Shown here one piece after another: positions 1 through 9,765 of a stretch of 64,000 bases of DNA; within the stretch, counting starts at the first letter, position 1; each line of letters begins with the position of its first letter. The stretch lies in contig CM055096.1 of assembly GCA_029204225.1 (NCBI GenBank), positions 31,503,767 to 31,567,766 on the forward strand, in the 5' to 3' direction. Below the pieces are notes generated by a model that ran no database searches, had not been told where the DNA came from, and worked only from the letters and a program-made list of their open reading frames with translations. This DNA comes from Diphasiastrum complanatum. Its lineage: Eukaryota > Streptophyta > Lycopodiopsida > Lycopodiales > Lycopodiaceae. Both the position numbers and the translations under genes were made by a program.

Positions 1-307
1 CTCCTCGTCAGCACCCAAGGCATCATCAACAATAGCTGACTCTGATATCACAGAATCAGTTGATGATGAGGCACTCTCAATGCTAAGCGTCGAAGTTCTT
101 GTCTCATCAGGAATAAGAGCACAAAGATAAAACAAAAAGTCCATGCCTTCTTGCAAAAAACGACATGTCGATTGTGCTGGTCACAATGGACCACACGTTT
201 AAAATCACTCACGATTTTCGTGAATTGTCGGTTGTGGCTTTGCTTTGAAGATGGTTGGGCAAGTACTAGGTCGTGGAAATGGATGAATGGGATTTTCACA
301 CGTGTTG
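1..307. other. Upstream flank of the histone-Ulp1 locus
   Basis: No convincing gene is visible here. The last part contains ACACGTGT-type motifs like those at 5432-5520. Because the hAT element at 316-5423 is bounded by a target duplication, this stretch was originally contiguous with 5432 onward and is probably the distal upstream region of the gene that starts at 5826. Short ORFs on both strands have no recognisable domain. Confidence 0.5.
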
Positions 308-315
308 ATCCAGAC
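308..315. repeat. Left 8-bp target-site duplication of the hAT element
   Basis: ATCCAGAC lies immediately outside the left terminal repeat and is repeated exactly at 5424-5431 outside the right terminal repeat. An 8-bp duplication is the hallmark length for hAT transposition. Confidence 0.85.
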
Positions 316-1293
316 TATAGTTGCAGTGAATCGCGATTAGCCAGCTTCGCGATTCGGGAATCGCAATTCTGCGAATTGCAATTCGCTGCAGCGAATCGTG
401 GACAGAATCGCAAAAAAAAAAAAACAAAAACCCAATTTTCGGCCTCCTCCTCGCGCACAGAACCGCGCCAGTAGTGGAGGAGGCAAATTTTTTTTCTGAG
501 AGCCGTGGGCGTCCAATCTTCGCAAGTGAATACTTGGCAGGCATCTACTCGACGATACGGAGTTTGTGTGCATGGTGCCGGGTGGGTCTGAGCTTCGTGG
601 AGAGCGAAACGACCAAATTTCGATATTTGGTAAGTGTAGGCTTGATTTTTTGCAATTGTTGACATTGAGCTGTAGGCAACCAAATCGAGCGTAGTCTGGC
701 TCTAGACCACCTTTCTTCACGCCCACAGTGATTTTTACAGCATCAGTTTCAGCCGTCACGACACGCCTAGCGAGATTTGAACACCACATTCCAAATGCTT
801 GTGTATTTTGGCCATTTCCACAGAATGGCTTGTTGGAAACCGAGTGAGGTGATGTCTGAGCCTAGAATGCATTTCCACATGCTTGCACAGACTCCTATGA
901 CCTCCGTTTCGCCCGTCTACGTTCGTATCACAAATTTCAATTTTCATGCCCTGATTCCATACTTTTTAGGGTTTAGACGTGGACCATCGTGCAAACATCT
1001 GCTAGGGGCGCGGTTTAGGCCCACACTACACTCCTTTATGCCTGCACGGACTCCGATGCTAACGTCAGTGGCCTGTTATCCCTCATACAGATATTATTCT
1101 ATCCCACGCCCTAATCTCATGTTCTTCTTTGGCACTTGATATAATGTGTGAACTGGAATCATTTTGATGTATGCTCTGGTATTTTGAGCTCTATTTGAGC
1201 TCGGTAATGTTGTTCAATGCAATGTATAATTTTTTTCTATTGAACGTTTGCCTGATTATTTGTTGTTTGCAGGTTTAGGGTCGTGTTGATACG

Positions 1294-4200
1294 ATGCCAG
1301 TGCAGGACCGAGGCCTTTGGGCCGAGGTTGAGCTTACCGACGGGGATGTGGGCACACACCATGGCTCAGGCACCCGCAGATGGAGATGCTTGCATTGCGG
1401 TGGTCACTTCACGTGATCACTCACCAGGGTTAGGGCTCACTTGCTGCGGGTCAGAGGGCCAGATGGGCGGACATTGGGCATATCTGATTGCCCCAGGATT
1501 TCTGATGAGGATCTGCAGAGGTTGTCTACCATGTACGGGCCCGGTACTGCATCACAGGGTTCTAGACAGGGACAGACAGCAGGAGCAGCTACAGGTAGGC
1601 ATGCAGGAGGGCTCACAGGCAGACAGGCAGGGCCTACCATGGATATTGGGCCTAGTACATCACGGGCAGGGCATGGTATAGCTGCAGGGCGTAGTACATC
1701 ATGGGTTGGGCATGGTACAGGTGCAGGGCCCAGTACATCACGGGCAGAGCATGGTACAGCTGCAGGGCCCAGTACAGCACGGGCAGAGCATGGTTCAGGT
1801 GCAAGGCCCAGTAGAGCACCTTCAGTTCCATCCGCAGCAGCAGCAGGACCATCAGATGAGCATGTTGGTTCAGCAGCAGCGGGTGCTTCTCGACCCTCCT
1901 CCTCGGCAGCAGATGCACCACATGCTTCGGCAGATGTTGCCAGAGAGAGTGACACACCCACAGATCAGCCATCCGTTGGGCATGCCAGACCACGAGCACC
2001 ATATACACAGCAGAGAGGGGTTAGGCCCAGGCAGCAGACCCTTGATCGATGCGGCTGGCAGAGAGAGCAGCAGGCCCGTTGCACTCGACTGTGTGACCAG
2101 TTCTTTTACGAGTGCGGCATTGCCTTTGCTGTTGCTGACACTTGGGTGTTCAAGGAGTTCTGTGCACAGATGGCGGACGTGGATGCTACATGGACACCTC
2201 CCAGGCGAGAGGCACTACGAGGCAAGTTGCTTTGTCAGGAAGAGGAGACCATCACGCGAGAGTTGAGTTCCATTCGCTCAGCTTGGCAGCAGTAAGTAAC
2301 TTGTCTTTGTAATCTCTTTGCATGTGTTTAGGATTTACTGGTGCCGTAATTTTTGCATGTAGCTAATGGGTGTTTTGCGACAGGTATGGATGCACGATAC
2401 TGAGCGATGGATGGACCGACATTCGTCGGCGATCCGTCATCAATGTCTTGGTTTCTTGCCCGCTTGGCACAGTATTCCTACGTGGCATGGATGCCACTCG
2501 AGGTGGTGACGCCATCACAGCCGATTTCATATGGGAGGTCATTAGAGATGTTATTGCTAACATCGGAGATGAGCACGTGGTTCAGGTTGTCACCGACAAC
2601 GCCTCGAACTGCAAGCAGATGGGCGAGATTATGATGAGGGAGCACCCCAGCATTGTGTGGACACCCTGTGCTGCACATTGCATAGACTTGCTCATCCATG
2701 ACCCATGTGCGCTTCCATGGATCAGAGAGGTATAGTTTGTTCTATTTGCTATGCTTTCTTCCTTCGATGCTGCTAACCATGTCTCAACTACTGTCTAAAC
2801 TTTTTTACTGGGTGTTTGTGTTGCAGATCACTTCTACGGCCATGCACCTGGTCACTTTTGTCACCAGGAAGAGGCGTGTGTTGGCCTTGTTCTGCACCTT
2901 CTCCACCCTAAACCTGAAGAAGCCCGCACCCACACGCTTTGCGTTTTACTTCTTGGTGCTAGAGCGATTGGTGGTGGTGAAGGATGCATTGCGGCGGATG
3001 GTTTCCAGCGTGGCCTTCCGGGACTTTACAGACCTCCCCCATTCGGCATTTTTCCAGTCCACTGTGTACGGCGACGAGTTCTGGAGAGCTGTTGAGGAGA
3101 TTAGTGAGATCCTACTACCCATTTACAGAGTGCTACGTCTGGTAGACCGTGAGGGGTGCACCCTCGGTCTCATTTACGAGTTCATGGAGCGCATCGGCGA
3201 GGGGATTCTGTTGTCAGCCTTGGACGAGCATAGGTATGACTCTTCAGTGTCTAGTTTGTTGTTTCTCACTCGAGTCTGATGCGCTTCTTTTATGCTATGG
3301 TTTAGTGATTGTTGTAATTTGTCTGCTGCAGGAGGCGCGAGATCTCACGCATCTGGGAGGCCAGATGGGACTACTTCCACCGACCCATCCACGCCGTAGC
3401 CCATATGTTACACCCCTTGTGGCGCTCTACACGAGAGAGGGACGATCCGGACACTGGGGATGGGTGGAGTACACGGGCCCGGACTAGGTACGTGTGAGAA
3501 ATCGGTTGGTAGCAATGTTACTGCAGTATTGTACTCATTCGTAGTGTCTGAATTTGAGGGGTCTTACATGTGCCATGTTTTTCCTTTTGCCAATAGGTCC
3601 GATGCTGGCCAACATTGCAAGCCAGCTGCTCGCATTTGGGCGCTTCCAGTTTCCTTTCGATGGAGAGCAGAGTCGGCGGAGGGAGGATCAGCTGAGGCCC
3701 GTTACATGGTGGTGCATCCACGGGCACAGCATAGGTGACCTGAGGCGATTGGCTGAGAGAGTCCTTGCACAGGACTGTTCTGTAGGAGCTTGTGAGCGGA
3801 ATTGGAGCACCTGGGCCTTGTATCACACGCAGAAGAGGAACAGGTTGTCCATCGAGCAGTGTAGGCGGTTGGTGTTTGTGAACACCAACGACCGTATGCT
3901 GAGGCGCACACTAGGAGAGGGTCAGATGCTCGAGGTGAGTCACATCACCACCCCTTTTTTCTTGGTATGCTTTGATGAATCGATTTGCTTTCAAAATATG
4001 CAGTGAGTTGCACAATACATGCCTAACAACAATGTATTGTTTTTGGTTGTAGGTGGACCCCGACACTTGCTTGGTGGATTCGATAGCTGCTGCTCCTCGG
4101 GCACCACCCACACAGGAGGAGATGGATGATGAGATCCATAGAGAGCTCTATAGACAGGCACAGGCTGACGCATGGGCTTTACGACGGCAGAGAGGACAGA

Positions 4201-4823
4201 GAGGCAGAGGGAGAGGGCTGAGGAGGGAGATGACGAGGTCTCGGAGGGTGGAGAGATGCTCGGGGCACACTATGTGGAGGAGGAGGAGTGGGTTGAGGGA
4301 GATACAAAGGAGGACGAGGAGATGTGGGCGGAGGCACAGGGGGATGACCTGGCTGACCTGCTAGTGGACCCTGATGCAGAGACAGAGGAGGAGCCAACCA
4401 TTCCTGCACGTAGGCCTAGGGGGAGACCTAGAGGTTCTAGGAGGGGGGGGGCTGAGTACTCTTTTTGTAGACAAGAGTGGAGCATCACAGGCAGTCGTCG
4501 GCCAGGCATCATCACAGTGGGTAGGGCCATCCCAGGGCGTAGGGTTAAGGCCACCTGACACACAGGCACGACGGAGTAGACACAGGGCTGGGGGCAGCCA
4601 GATGGGGGCCAGAGGAGGGGAGAGAGGCAGAGGCAGAGGTAGAGGCAGGGAGAGGGGGGTGGTCCAGAGCCAGGGCACGCAGCAGGGATCCAGAGCACGC
4701 AGCAGAGCCAGGGCCACACCACGACATATGGCTCTCTCCAGTTCCGACTCATCTGCGGACCCATGGGATCTGCAGTCCACAGATTCGGATGATTTATCCT
4801 TCCATGACTCTGACGAGCCTTAG
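1294..4823 (+). pseudogene. hAT transposase (BED-like finger, DUF659, hAT dimerisation), broken
   Basis: I read the coding parts as about 1294-2291, 2382-2727, 2828-3233, 3332-3487, 3596-3932 and 4053 to 4823, joined by GT-AG introns. The first part has a BED-like finger (RRWRCLHCGGHF, then RVRAHLL). A low-complexity Gly/Pro/Ser/Ala linker follows. Next comes a DUF659 block (LSDGWTD; EHVVQVVTDNASNCKQMG; WTPCAAHCIDL), then KPAPTRFAFYFLVLERLV. The C-terminal part carries the hAT dimerisation signature (ERNWSTWALYHTQKRNRL). The tail is acidic and ends SSDSSADPWDLQSTDSDD. A TGA at 1414-1416 interrupts the zinc finger. Frame changes seem needed near 4170 and at the G-run around 4443-4450. As written it cannot make full-length transposase. 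Confidence 0.8.
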
Positions 4824-4992
4824 TTATATAGTTTTCATTACGTTCATGGAACATCATTGTACCTCTTTTTGGTGCCATGTGGCCCGATATTATATATTAT
4901 GATGATCCTATTCACAGCATTGTCGTGATTCAGTATTGTTCTTTGTGGTTTTAGTTCAGTAACTTCGGTTTTATGGTTTATGATTTATGGTT

Positions 4993-5014
4993 AGAGAGAG
5001 AGAGAGAGAGAGAG
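4993..5014. repeat. Short (GA)n microsatellite
   Basis: About 11 GA units lie in the 3' part of the hAT element. A second, interrupted GA-rich patch follows at about 5126-5160. Confidence 0.8.
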
Positions 5015-5343
5015 TAAGTATGGTTGTTTTGTCAAAAATTGTTTCATTTAAGGCTAAAGTTCAGAATGATTCAGCTAGGTTTTTGTTCAGCATGGTTTTA
5101 GTTCCGTTTGTTGTTAATCGTGATCAGAGAGAGATAGAGAGAGGGAGAATCAGAGAAAGGGAGATTCCTGCTATGTTCACTAGGAATGCCCCAATGTGTT
5201 CACTTTTTTTTATATGGGATGCAACTTTAGCGTAAAGGGACCATCCTGCACCTGAAACAGTCGGCAAACTACACAATCATACTCATTTCGATCAGAGCTT
5301 TCATCTGATACCCATATTGCACAAAAAAATTTCAAAAAAAAAA

Positions 5344-5423
5344 AAAATTTGATTCTACACGATTCTGGGAAAATCCCGAATCGCGAATCGGGATCGCGAT
5401 TCGCGAATCGCGCTGCAACTATG
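5344..5423 (-). repeat. Right terminal inverted repeat of the hAT element
   Basis: Read on the minus strand from 5423 it begins CATAGTTGCAG and continues with clustered GCGATTCGCGAATCG motifs, mirroring the left end at 316-410. The repeats are similar but not identical beyond the outer 11 bp, typical of hAT subterminal transposase-binding clusters. Confidence 0.75.
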
Positions 5424-5431
5424 ATCCAGAC

Positions 5432-5825
5432 ATGCAGTTTCACACGTTCGTATACAGACGTGTGGTTCCACATGTCAGCTATTGACTAGGCCACGTGTCG
5501 CTGGTATTCACATGTGCCAATTTTTCTCCCCTATATAAGTCCATTCTTGGGGATTGTACAGGTTTTTGCATAATTTGCTGGCACGTTTGATTGCATCCGT
5601 ACGAAATGCATTCGTGATATCACCATCACGCGAGCAACCTTCTCCCCATGCCTGTTCCTTACACCCTCTCGCGTCGTAGCGATAGTAGCTTGACTTCCCC
5701 AGTATCGCCATCACGCGAGCCCCTGACTCTGCCACTGTCTCGCGTCGTAGCGATATCACAGTTAGAGTTCTCAGTGTCTCTTCTGTTGTGTCTCTATCCT
5801 CGCGTAGTATAGATATTCGGCCTCA
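5432..5825 (+). promoter_or_regulatory. Promoter region of the histone-Ulp1 gene, with paired hairpin repeats
   Basis: A TATA box (TATATAA) is at 5532-5538, about 290 bp before the ATG at 5826. Upstream are several CACGTG/ACACGT core motifs (5450-5515). Between TATA and ATG there are two copies of one arrangement: TATCGCCATCACGCGAG-like at 5616-5634 and 5703-5719, each followed by CTCGCGTCGTAGCGATA at 5668-5684 and 5738-5755. The second motif is nearly the reverse complement of the first, so each copy could fold as a hairpin in the leader. Related motifs occur in inverted order at about 9779-9870 in the other half of the palindrome. Confidence 0.55.
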
Positions 5826-6593
5826 ATGGCTCGGACGAAGCAAACCGCTAGGCTTACTAGTTTCGTTCATCTGTCTCGTCCCCAGATATCTAAACCCGTA
5901 CGTCCGCAAAGATGCAGTAGACCTAGCCGTCCATGGTTGAGGGACATCAGGGCCTTGCAAAGGAGCACCAAACTTCTGATCCCGAAAGCAGCCTTCTACC
6001 GGACTGTGAGAGAGGTTACACAAGACATGACCACCCATCTGCCTTATGCAGTGAGGTGGAATATCACTGCTTTGGAGGCCCTCCATATTGCATACGAGGA
6101 TCTCCAAACAAAATTGTTTGAGGATTCGGTGTTGTGCTCCATTCATGGCAAGAGGGTGACATTGATGCCCAAGGACATGCTTCTTGTCATGAGGCTTCGA
6201 AACACCTATGACGGCATTTTTAAGTCTGGATTCACACAGAGGCAAGTTCCTCTCGAAAGGGGGCCTGTCCCACCCCGCAAAAAGAGAAAGCAAGCACAGC
6301 CCAAGCGTACGCAACCCAAGCCCAGGTCTCCCAGCTCTTCACCCTCACCTCCTCCCATTAGAAAAGATCTGGCTAGTACATCCGCAATTCCACTGGTTGA
6401 GAGTCCTCCCGTAACCCCTGATCTTCAACTGCACGATTCTCCTTCTATACATGAGGATGACCTCAATAGAGTGGTAGACATGATTGTTTCTGATGTTGAT
6501 GCAACTGATAAAGAGTTGCACATCAGACTTCTGAATGAACCTAAAGACACATTTTTTTATTCTGAGAGGTACATTGATTTGACCTGTATGTAG
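5826..6593 (+). CDS. CENH3-like histone with long C-terminal extension (N-terminal part of a histone-Ulp1 fusion)
   Basis: The ORF is 255 codons. Residues 1-8 are MARTKQTA, identical to the canonical H3 tail, but the following K9-S10 context is lost (RLTS). Residues about 40-127 form an H3 fold: WLRDIRALQRSTKLLIPKAA (alphaN and alpha1), FYRTVREVTQDM, then YAVRWNITALEALHIAYEDL (alpha2) and LFEDSVLCSIHGKRVTLMPK (loop 2). Loop 1 is about four residues longer than in H3 and contains RW. From family knowledge, a lengthened loop 1 with RW and LLIP before alpha1 are plant CENH3-like traits, not H3.1/H3.3 traits. After the fold comes a basic, Pro/Ser-rich linker (PPRKKRKQAQPKRTQPKPR, a likely nuclear signal) and an acidic segment. 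The ORF ends at a TAG at 6591, but shifting frame between 6566 and 6584 opens the Ulp1-like region, so I infer one original gene with a frame break. Confidence 0.72.
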   Translation: MARTKQTARLTSFVHLSRPQISKPVRPQRCSRPSRPWLRDIRALQRSTKLLIPKAAFYRTVREVTQDMTTHLPYAVRWNITALEALHIAYEDLQTKLFEDSVLCSIHGKRVTLMPKDMLLVMRLRNTYDGIFKSGFTQRQVPLERGPVPPRKKRKQAQPKRTQPKPRSPSSSPSPPPIRKDLASTSAIPLVESPPVTPDLQLHDSPSIHEDDLNRVVDMIVSDVDATDKELHIRLLNEPKDTFFYSERYIDLTCM

Positions 6594-7685
6594 CCAAGAA
6601 AATAGATGATCTCGGAGGGGAGTTTATGTTTTGTATAGACGATATTAATTTTGCAATGCATATCAAAGACCCGCATTGTGGGGAGCTAAAAGAGAAGACC
6701 TCATATATCTCAGACACAGTAGTTGAATCTGCTTGTGCATACTATCTACATAAATATACATATACAGTCACAAAGGAGATTTTTGTTGTATCTCCATTTT
6801 TTGGGCATCTGTTGAATAAAGAGAGAAAAGCCAGAAGGCTCTTCAGGCACACCAGCAAAGAGGCATCAATGTTCATCATCCCATACTGTTCAAAGTAAGA
6901 TAGTTTCTTCTTGTAATATCTATTTTCTGTAAGATTTTTCTTTTGGAAACTCTTATAGATTCTAGTAATTCATTGCTTGTCTCTTTTTGGTAGCAAACAT
7001 TGGAGTGTGCACGTCATATCCATGAAAGTGGATTCGATTGGAAGCTGCACACCTGTGTGCATGACAATGAATTCTTTGCATGCCACCCATTCCATGATTA
7101 AATCCATGTACAAAAGGATGGTGGACCTATTGCCCAGGCCAGATGGGTTGGTTGTAAATACCAACATAGAGGTTGTTGATGCAAAGGTAACAGGAATATT
7201 TTTACGTATTTTATTTGCATGATGGCATGTAATTTAGAACTATATTGAATTATACTTTAACAATTTTTCGCTGTGATTTCTCAGTCTTCGCAACAAGACG
7301 ATGCTTTCAGCTACGGATGGTATTCAATTTGGAACGTTATATCATTCTTGGATTGGTATATGGTGCAACCTCCAGATGCTAGTATCCGTGAGGTATTTTT
7401 TTCAATGTTCTAGTATCCTGATGATATATTGTTAACTTTGTGAATTTATATATTTTAAAACATTGGCTAATACATACATACACTCGATATTTTTTTTTTG
7501 CAGTTCCAATGTCCTGAGGTATCAACAAATGCGATTCATCAGTATCGGCATAAAATGTTGGAAATTTTACTATCATGTGCAAGGCCCTACAAGCATGAAG
7601 GTGCCTCAGATGAACCTACCAGGGGATCCGTGGATGAGGTTACAGTGCTCAAGGATATGCCTCAGGCACCTTTGATTGAAATGTA
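6584..7685 (+). CDS. Ulp1/SENP-like (C48) protease domain, catalytic Cys replaced by Tyr
   Basis: This continues the histone gene after a one-step frame change. Exons are about 6584-6891, 6993-7186, 7285-7391 and 7502-7685, with GT-AG introns. The first exon has an open region ending FIIPYCS. The second begins KHWSVHVISMKVDSI, matching the HW motif that holds the catalytic His of Ulp1 proteases, and later has MNSLH where the family normally has a DS-type acid position. The third reads QQDDAFSYGWYSIWNV. The Gln of the oxyanion hole is present, but the position of the nucleophile (normally Cys-Gly) is Tyr, codon TAC at 7312-7314, one transition from Cys. The last exon is helical (YRHKMLEILLSCARPYKH). 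A SUMO or ubiquitin-like deconjugation role would be expected for the family. This copy is predicted inactive as a protease. Confidence 0.65.
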
Positions 7686-8120
7686 AATATAGTTTTGATA
7701 GACACATAGAAATATATCATCACATGATGATCCATAGAACAATAGATAGGCAAATAGAAAGTGGGCTATTATTGAATGCCACAAATATATTATATCAATT
7801 TAAAAAACAATGTACATTTTTCAAAATACTAAATACAAATTGCTTGATAAAATCTTGAAGTCATTTGAGACTTCTTTGTATTCCTTTTTTTTTTCAAAAG
7901 TACATTGATGTTGCTCGTCTACCATCCCAATGTTTATGTGGTTTCAACAATTTCTATGCTTCTATTTAAGTCCTTGCACTCTATGTGACTTTCTTGTCTT
8001 GGTCTTACCTGTACATCAAAGAAACTTGCTAAACAATATCAACATTGAGATTATGTCAAATGAAATATTGCAATACCGAAAACACTGAAACATGTTTAAA
8101 TAAAATCATTGAAAGTCATT
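7686..8120. other. AT-rich spacer inside the palindrome
   Basis: No gene is supported here. It separates the end of the Ulp1-like gene from the convergent ubiquitin-like ORF. I looked for the missing second exon of that ORF (an IRKK-type sequence on the minus strand) and did not see it. Confidence 0.5.
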
Positions 8121-8333
8121 TCAAATGTGTATTGGAATTAATACACATACACCTACCAATCTTTCGTTGACTCGAAAATAGAAGTGTTTAGGAATATCAT
8201 ATTGCAGCAATGTAAGTTCTGATCGAATGTGATCGAGTGTCCAATCTTCTTCCACCTCAATTGTTGTAAGAGTAGAATTATTTTTTCTCACTTGAATTTC
8301 TATTTGATCTTGATGATTCATTGTTTCATCCAT
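8121..8333 (-). CDS. Small ubiquitin-like (beta-grasp?) protein, intact first exon
   Basis: The ORF starts MDETMNHQDQIEIQV and contains TIEVEEDWTLDHIRSEL, then YDIPKHFYFRVNERLV. The pattern of a beta hairpin, a DWTL..IR..L helix and a short FYFRV strand suggests a ubiquitin-like fold. That is inference from pattern, not a named family match. A GT donor follows NERL at the same place as in the + strand copy at 8430-8783, so residues after RLV are probably intron. It is convergent with the histone-Ulp1 gene and head to head with its inverted copy about 100 bp away. Confidence 0.45.
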   Translation of the reverse strand: MDETMNHQDQIEIQVRKNNSTLTTIEVEEDWTLDHIRSELTLLQYDIPKHFYFRVNERLVGVCVLIPIHI

Positions 8334-8429
8334 ATCATTTAGATACAGTATAGAAAAGCAAATGCTTAGTATGGTGTTTCATTATCAGAGATGAAAAAAA
8401 CACAATGGTACTTGGGTCCCATTAGATCA

Positions 8430-8783
8430 AGATCTAGACAGCATTGGACACACTGATCGTATATGCATTGATATCATGACAAATGAGGATTTACTTACTA
8501 CTATTGAGGTTGAGCAGGACTAGACCTTATTCTACATTAAAACGGAACTGACACTTTTACAGCAAGATATCCCCGAATATTTTAGCTTTATATTGGATGG
8601 AAAATTGGTATGTGAAATCTATGAATTTGTATATTAATTTGTATCCATTATTCTTTTTGTCAATATTCGGATCACTAACTGTAATTTGATTAATGTATGT
8701 TTGTGCAGATACGTAAAAAACATGAAGAAAAAATCAAATGCAAAGATTTGGGAGGAATTGTTCAGATAATAAAACAATCATGA
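8430..8783 (+). pseudogene. Inverted copy of the ubiquitin-like gene, with a nonsense codon
   Basis: Exon 1 (about 8430-8608) reads LLTTIEVEQD, a stop, then IKTELTLLQQDIPEYFSFIL, clearly homologous to the minus-strand ORF at 8121-8333. The TAG at 8521-8523 stands where the other copy has Trp of DWTL. A GT-AG intron (about 8609-8708) is followed by exon 2, IRKKHEEKIKCKDLGGIVQI, ending in TGA at 8781-8783. Exon 2 is not visible for the other copy, so each half of the palindrome keeps something the other has lost. Confidence 0.5.
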
Positions 8784-8962
8784 TACAAGATTTGTAAAAA
8801 CTCTCATAAATATCAATATATTTCTCATTTTATGAGAATGTACATGTGCGTCTTGTATTTAACAATGGATGCTTTTATCCCATTGTCTCTTATCTTTCTA
8901 TATGCCCATAATTATTCATAGGGCATTACATAAAAAATGTATATTTCTATTTAATCTATTTT

Positions 8963-9765
8963 TTACAGCTCAAAGTAATATGGATTATCTCCACCCTGCA
9001 CTAGTGTCAGTTGTGGACTTGATTGGCCTTCCGTTTCCACAGCTGGACTGGGTGTTGCATGAGATGATAAGTTCACCAACATTTGTTGACGAAACTCATA
9101 TATCTCATTCATAATAATTGCACGACATTTATACTGCAAATCCAAAATAACCAAGTCAATTGACTTATCAGAAACCAAATCGAAAATAGCTTAGTTAGGC
9201 CATTAACTAGTCTATTTACCTCTCATATATTTGGAGCCCCTAATTGCATGATGTACCACTCTAAGATGTTCTGTATATTGCGGATGGAGAACCATCAACA
9301 GCTGTGTCCATCATCTTGCTGAGCTGACTTCAATCACAAAACGTATAATATGTTAGTTGTGCACTCTGAAGCCACTCTTAAAAACCTAATCGTATGTACT
9401 CCTCAGCCTCATGACAAGATGCATGTCCTGAGGCATGAGGGTAACTCTCTTGGCGTGCACAGTGCAAAGCATAAAGTCCTCATAGAATTTAATTTGAAAG
9501 TCCTCATAGGCAGTATGAAGGGCTCCCAGGGTTGTTATCTGCCAGCAAAAATCATGTGAGAGTCACCTTGTCACTGATCTCATAGACTTGTAGAATGGAG
9601 TACGGGAAATTAGGAGATTAGTTATCCTCTATAGTCTCCTGATATCCCTTAGCCATGTCTTCTCGGTCGACCTACTCTCCTACCAGTGCCCACTGCCCTT
9701 CTTACAAGAGGACGAGGAGGCGAAGCAAATGTGGAAAGACGTGCTCTCTGCTTGGTATGGGCCAT
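8963..9765 (-). pseudogene. Decayed inverted copy of the CENH3-like/Ulp1-like gene
   Basis: Read from ATG at 9765 it starts MAHTKQRARLSTFASPPRPL, shifts frame near 9665, then gives LRDIRRL, a stop, TPFYKSMRSVT, a stop, and a good H3 fold (ALHTAYEDFQIKFYEDFMLC, VHAKRVTLMPQDMHLVMRLR). After a deletion of the linker and the His-bearing exon, 9206-9320 reads QQDDGHSC, a stop, then WFSIRNIQNILEWYIMQLGA. This is homologous to the Tyr-bearing exon of the + copy but keeps the catalytic Cys (codon at 9300-9298). The last exon is at about 9178-8963 (IYEFRQQMLVNLSSHATPS). At least four stops and one frameshift make it a pseudogene. Confidence 0.75.

Larger units (their letters stand above)
316..5423 (+). 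mobile_element. hAT-superfamily DNA transposon, 5.1 kb
   Basis: The element starts TATAGTTGCAG and ends CTGCAACTATG, which read inward give near-identical termini (TATAGTTGCAG and CATAGTTGCAG). The termini run into subterminal stretches rich in the palindromic motif ATTCGCGAATCG on both sides (316-410 and about 5365-5423). An exact 8-bp duplication flanks it. The interior encodes a transposase with BED-like zinc finger, DUF659 and hAT dimerisation regions in several exons. The transposase carries an in-frame stop and apparent frameshifts near the 3' end, so this copy looks recently decayed and non-autonomous. It sits in the upstream region of the histone-Ulp1 gene. Confidence 0.88.

Noticed and set aside
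1437-2008. Ala/Pro-rich minus-strand ORFs opposite the hAT transposase
   Set aside because: They are shadows of the GC-rich low-complexity linker in the transposase.
5823-6314. Minus-strand ORF opposite the histone gene, and the plus-strand ORF at 9350-9559
   Set aside because: They are antisense shadows of the CENH3-like coding sequence; the similarity between them reflects the histone homology on the other strand.
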